Shown here: one piece after another, positions 63,835 to 64,000 of the stretch
How positions within the stretch are numbered: position 1 is the first letter of the stretch
Layout of the letters: each line of letters begins with the position of its first letter
Assembly: GCF_963966145.1 (NCBI RefSeq)
Contig: NC_091047.1
Coordinates: forward strand, 16,802,001-16,866,000
Reading direction: 5' to 3'
From: Tenebrio molitor
Lineage: Eukaryota > Arthropoda > Insecta > Coleoptera > Tenebrionidae
DNA length: 64,000 nt
The notes under the pieces: model-generated
Seen by the model: the letters and a program-made list of their open reading frames with translations, nothing else
Database searches by the model: none
Told to the model about the DNA's origin: nothing
Made by a program: the position numbers and the translations under genes

Positions 63835-64000
63835 CAGGGTGTTTCCGAAGTTCAAGCGTTCCTTGTAACACGAGGTACTATGCATTGTTCTTAAGAATTT
63901 TAGCCTAAATCTTCTTAGTAAAATGTTTGTACTAACGGAGATAATTGATTGTATATTTTTATTGTTTTCTAAAATTTTGAGTCCGGTCCTGTCTATTTCT
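63835..64000. mobile_element. MITE of the 26037-26633 family, cut by the window end
   Basis: TACAGGGTGTTTCCGAAGTT, CTTGTAACACGAGGTACTAT and GAGTCCGGTCCTGTCTATTT match the reverse complement of 26450-26633 over its whole visible length. Confidence 0.85.

Overview
The window looks like an AT-rich arthropod nuclear genome, most likely an insect and plausibly a beetle. Host genes carry 40-70 bp introns with consensus GT-AG sites. Multi-exon chitin-binding peritrophin and mucin genes form a cluster, and most of the remaining DNA is layered transposon debris (Tc1/mariner and hAT-type inverted-repeat elements, R4/Dong-like and jockey/I-like LINEs, a tRNA-type SINE, a Ty3/gypsy-like LTR element, a Mutator-like element). 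No bacterial-style operons, CRISPR arrays or rRNA genes were seen. Splice models were built by eye from GT-AG sites and reading-frame continuity. Family names come from remembered motifs, not from searches.

Layout. 1-922: the last two exons of GMP reductase. 1-2.1 kb and 2.7-17.1 kb: inverted-repeat elements, an intact LINE reverse transcriptase ORF, a SINE and dead transposases. 2.1-29.4 kb: a family of secreted chitin-binding (CBM14/peritrophin-A) genes, here called A (2103-2684), B (18091-19891, with a premature stop), C (21955-24358, seven CBM14 domains joined by Thr-rich linkers), D (24984-25899) and E (26639-29418, minus strand, CBM14 domains at both ends of a Ser/Thr mucin region with a GPI-type tail), plus a decayed copy at 16.7 kb. 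29.6-47.2 kb: a transposon district with nested inverted-repeat elements, several long hairpins, a dead Mutator-like transposase, an hAT-type shell with an 8-bp target duplication and an apparently intact R4/Dong-like retrotransposon lying tail-to-head with a truncated copy. 48.0-54.5 kb: two Ser/Thr-rich mucin genes, F (with a tandem array of near-identical three-exon cassettes) and G (small, GPI-type tail). 55-64 kb: a dead mariner-type transposase, a tyrosine-recombinase-like fragment, a non-autonomous LTR element with nearly identical LTRs, and a broken duplicate of gene G invaded by transposons.

How the genes fit together. A-E resemble peritrophic-matrix or cuticle proteins: CBM14 domains bind chitin and the O-glycosylated Thr/Ser linkers form gel. 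E and G, and possibly F, end in hydrophobic tails suggesting GPI anchoring of mucins to the apical surface, perhaps of gut epithelium. Gene structure ties the set together: symmetric phase-1 introns throughout; an exon 1 of about 210 nt in A-C; a very small first exon followed by a phase-0 intron in D-G; and an identical TATAAATA box about 50 bp upstream of the ATG in D, F and G.

The features most worth following up are the alternating cassette array in gene F, the recurrent long hairpins with a GC-rich apex (two lie just upstream of tyrosine-recombinase-like exon remnants), inverted-repeat elements that keep only a transposase helix-turn-helix segment, and the intact R4/Dong-like element with (TAA)n context.
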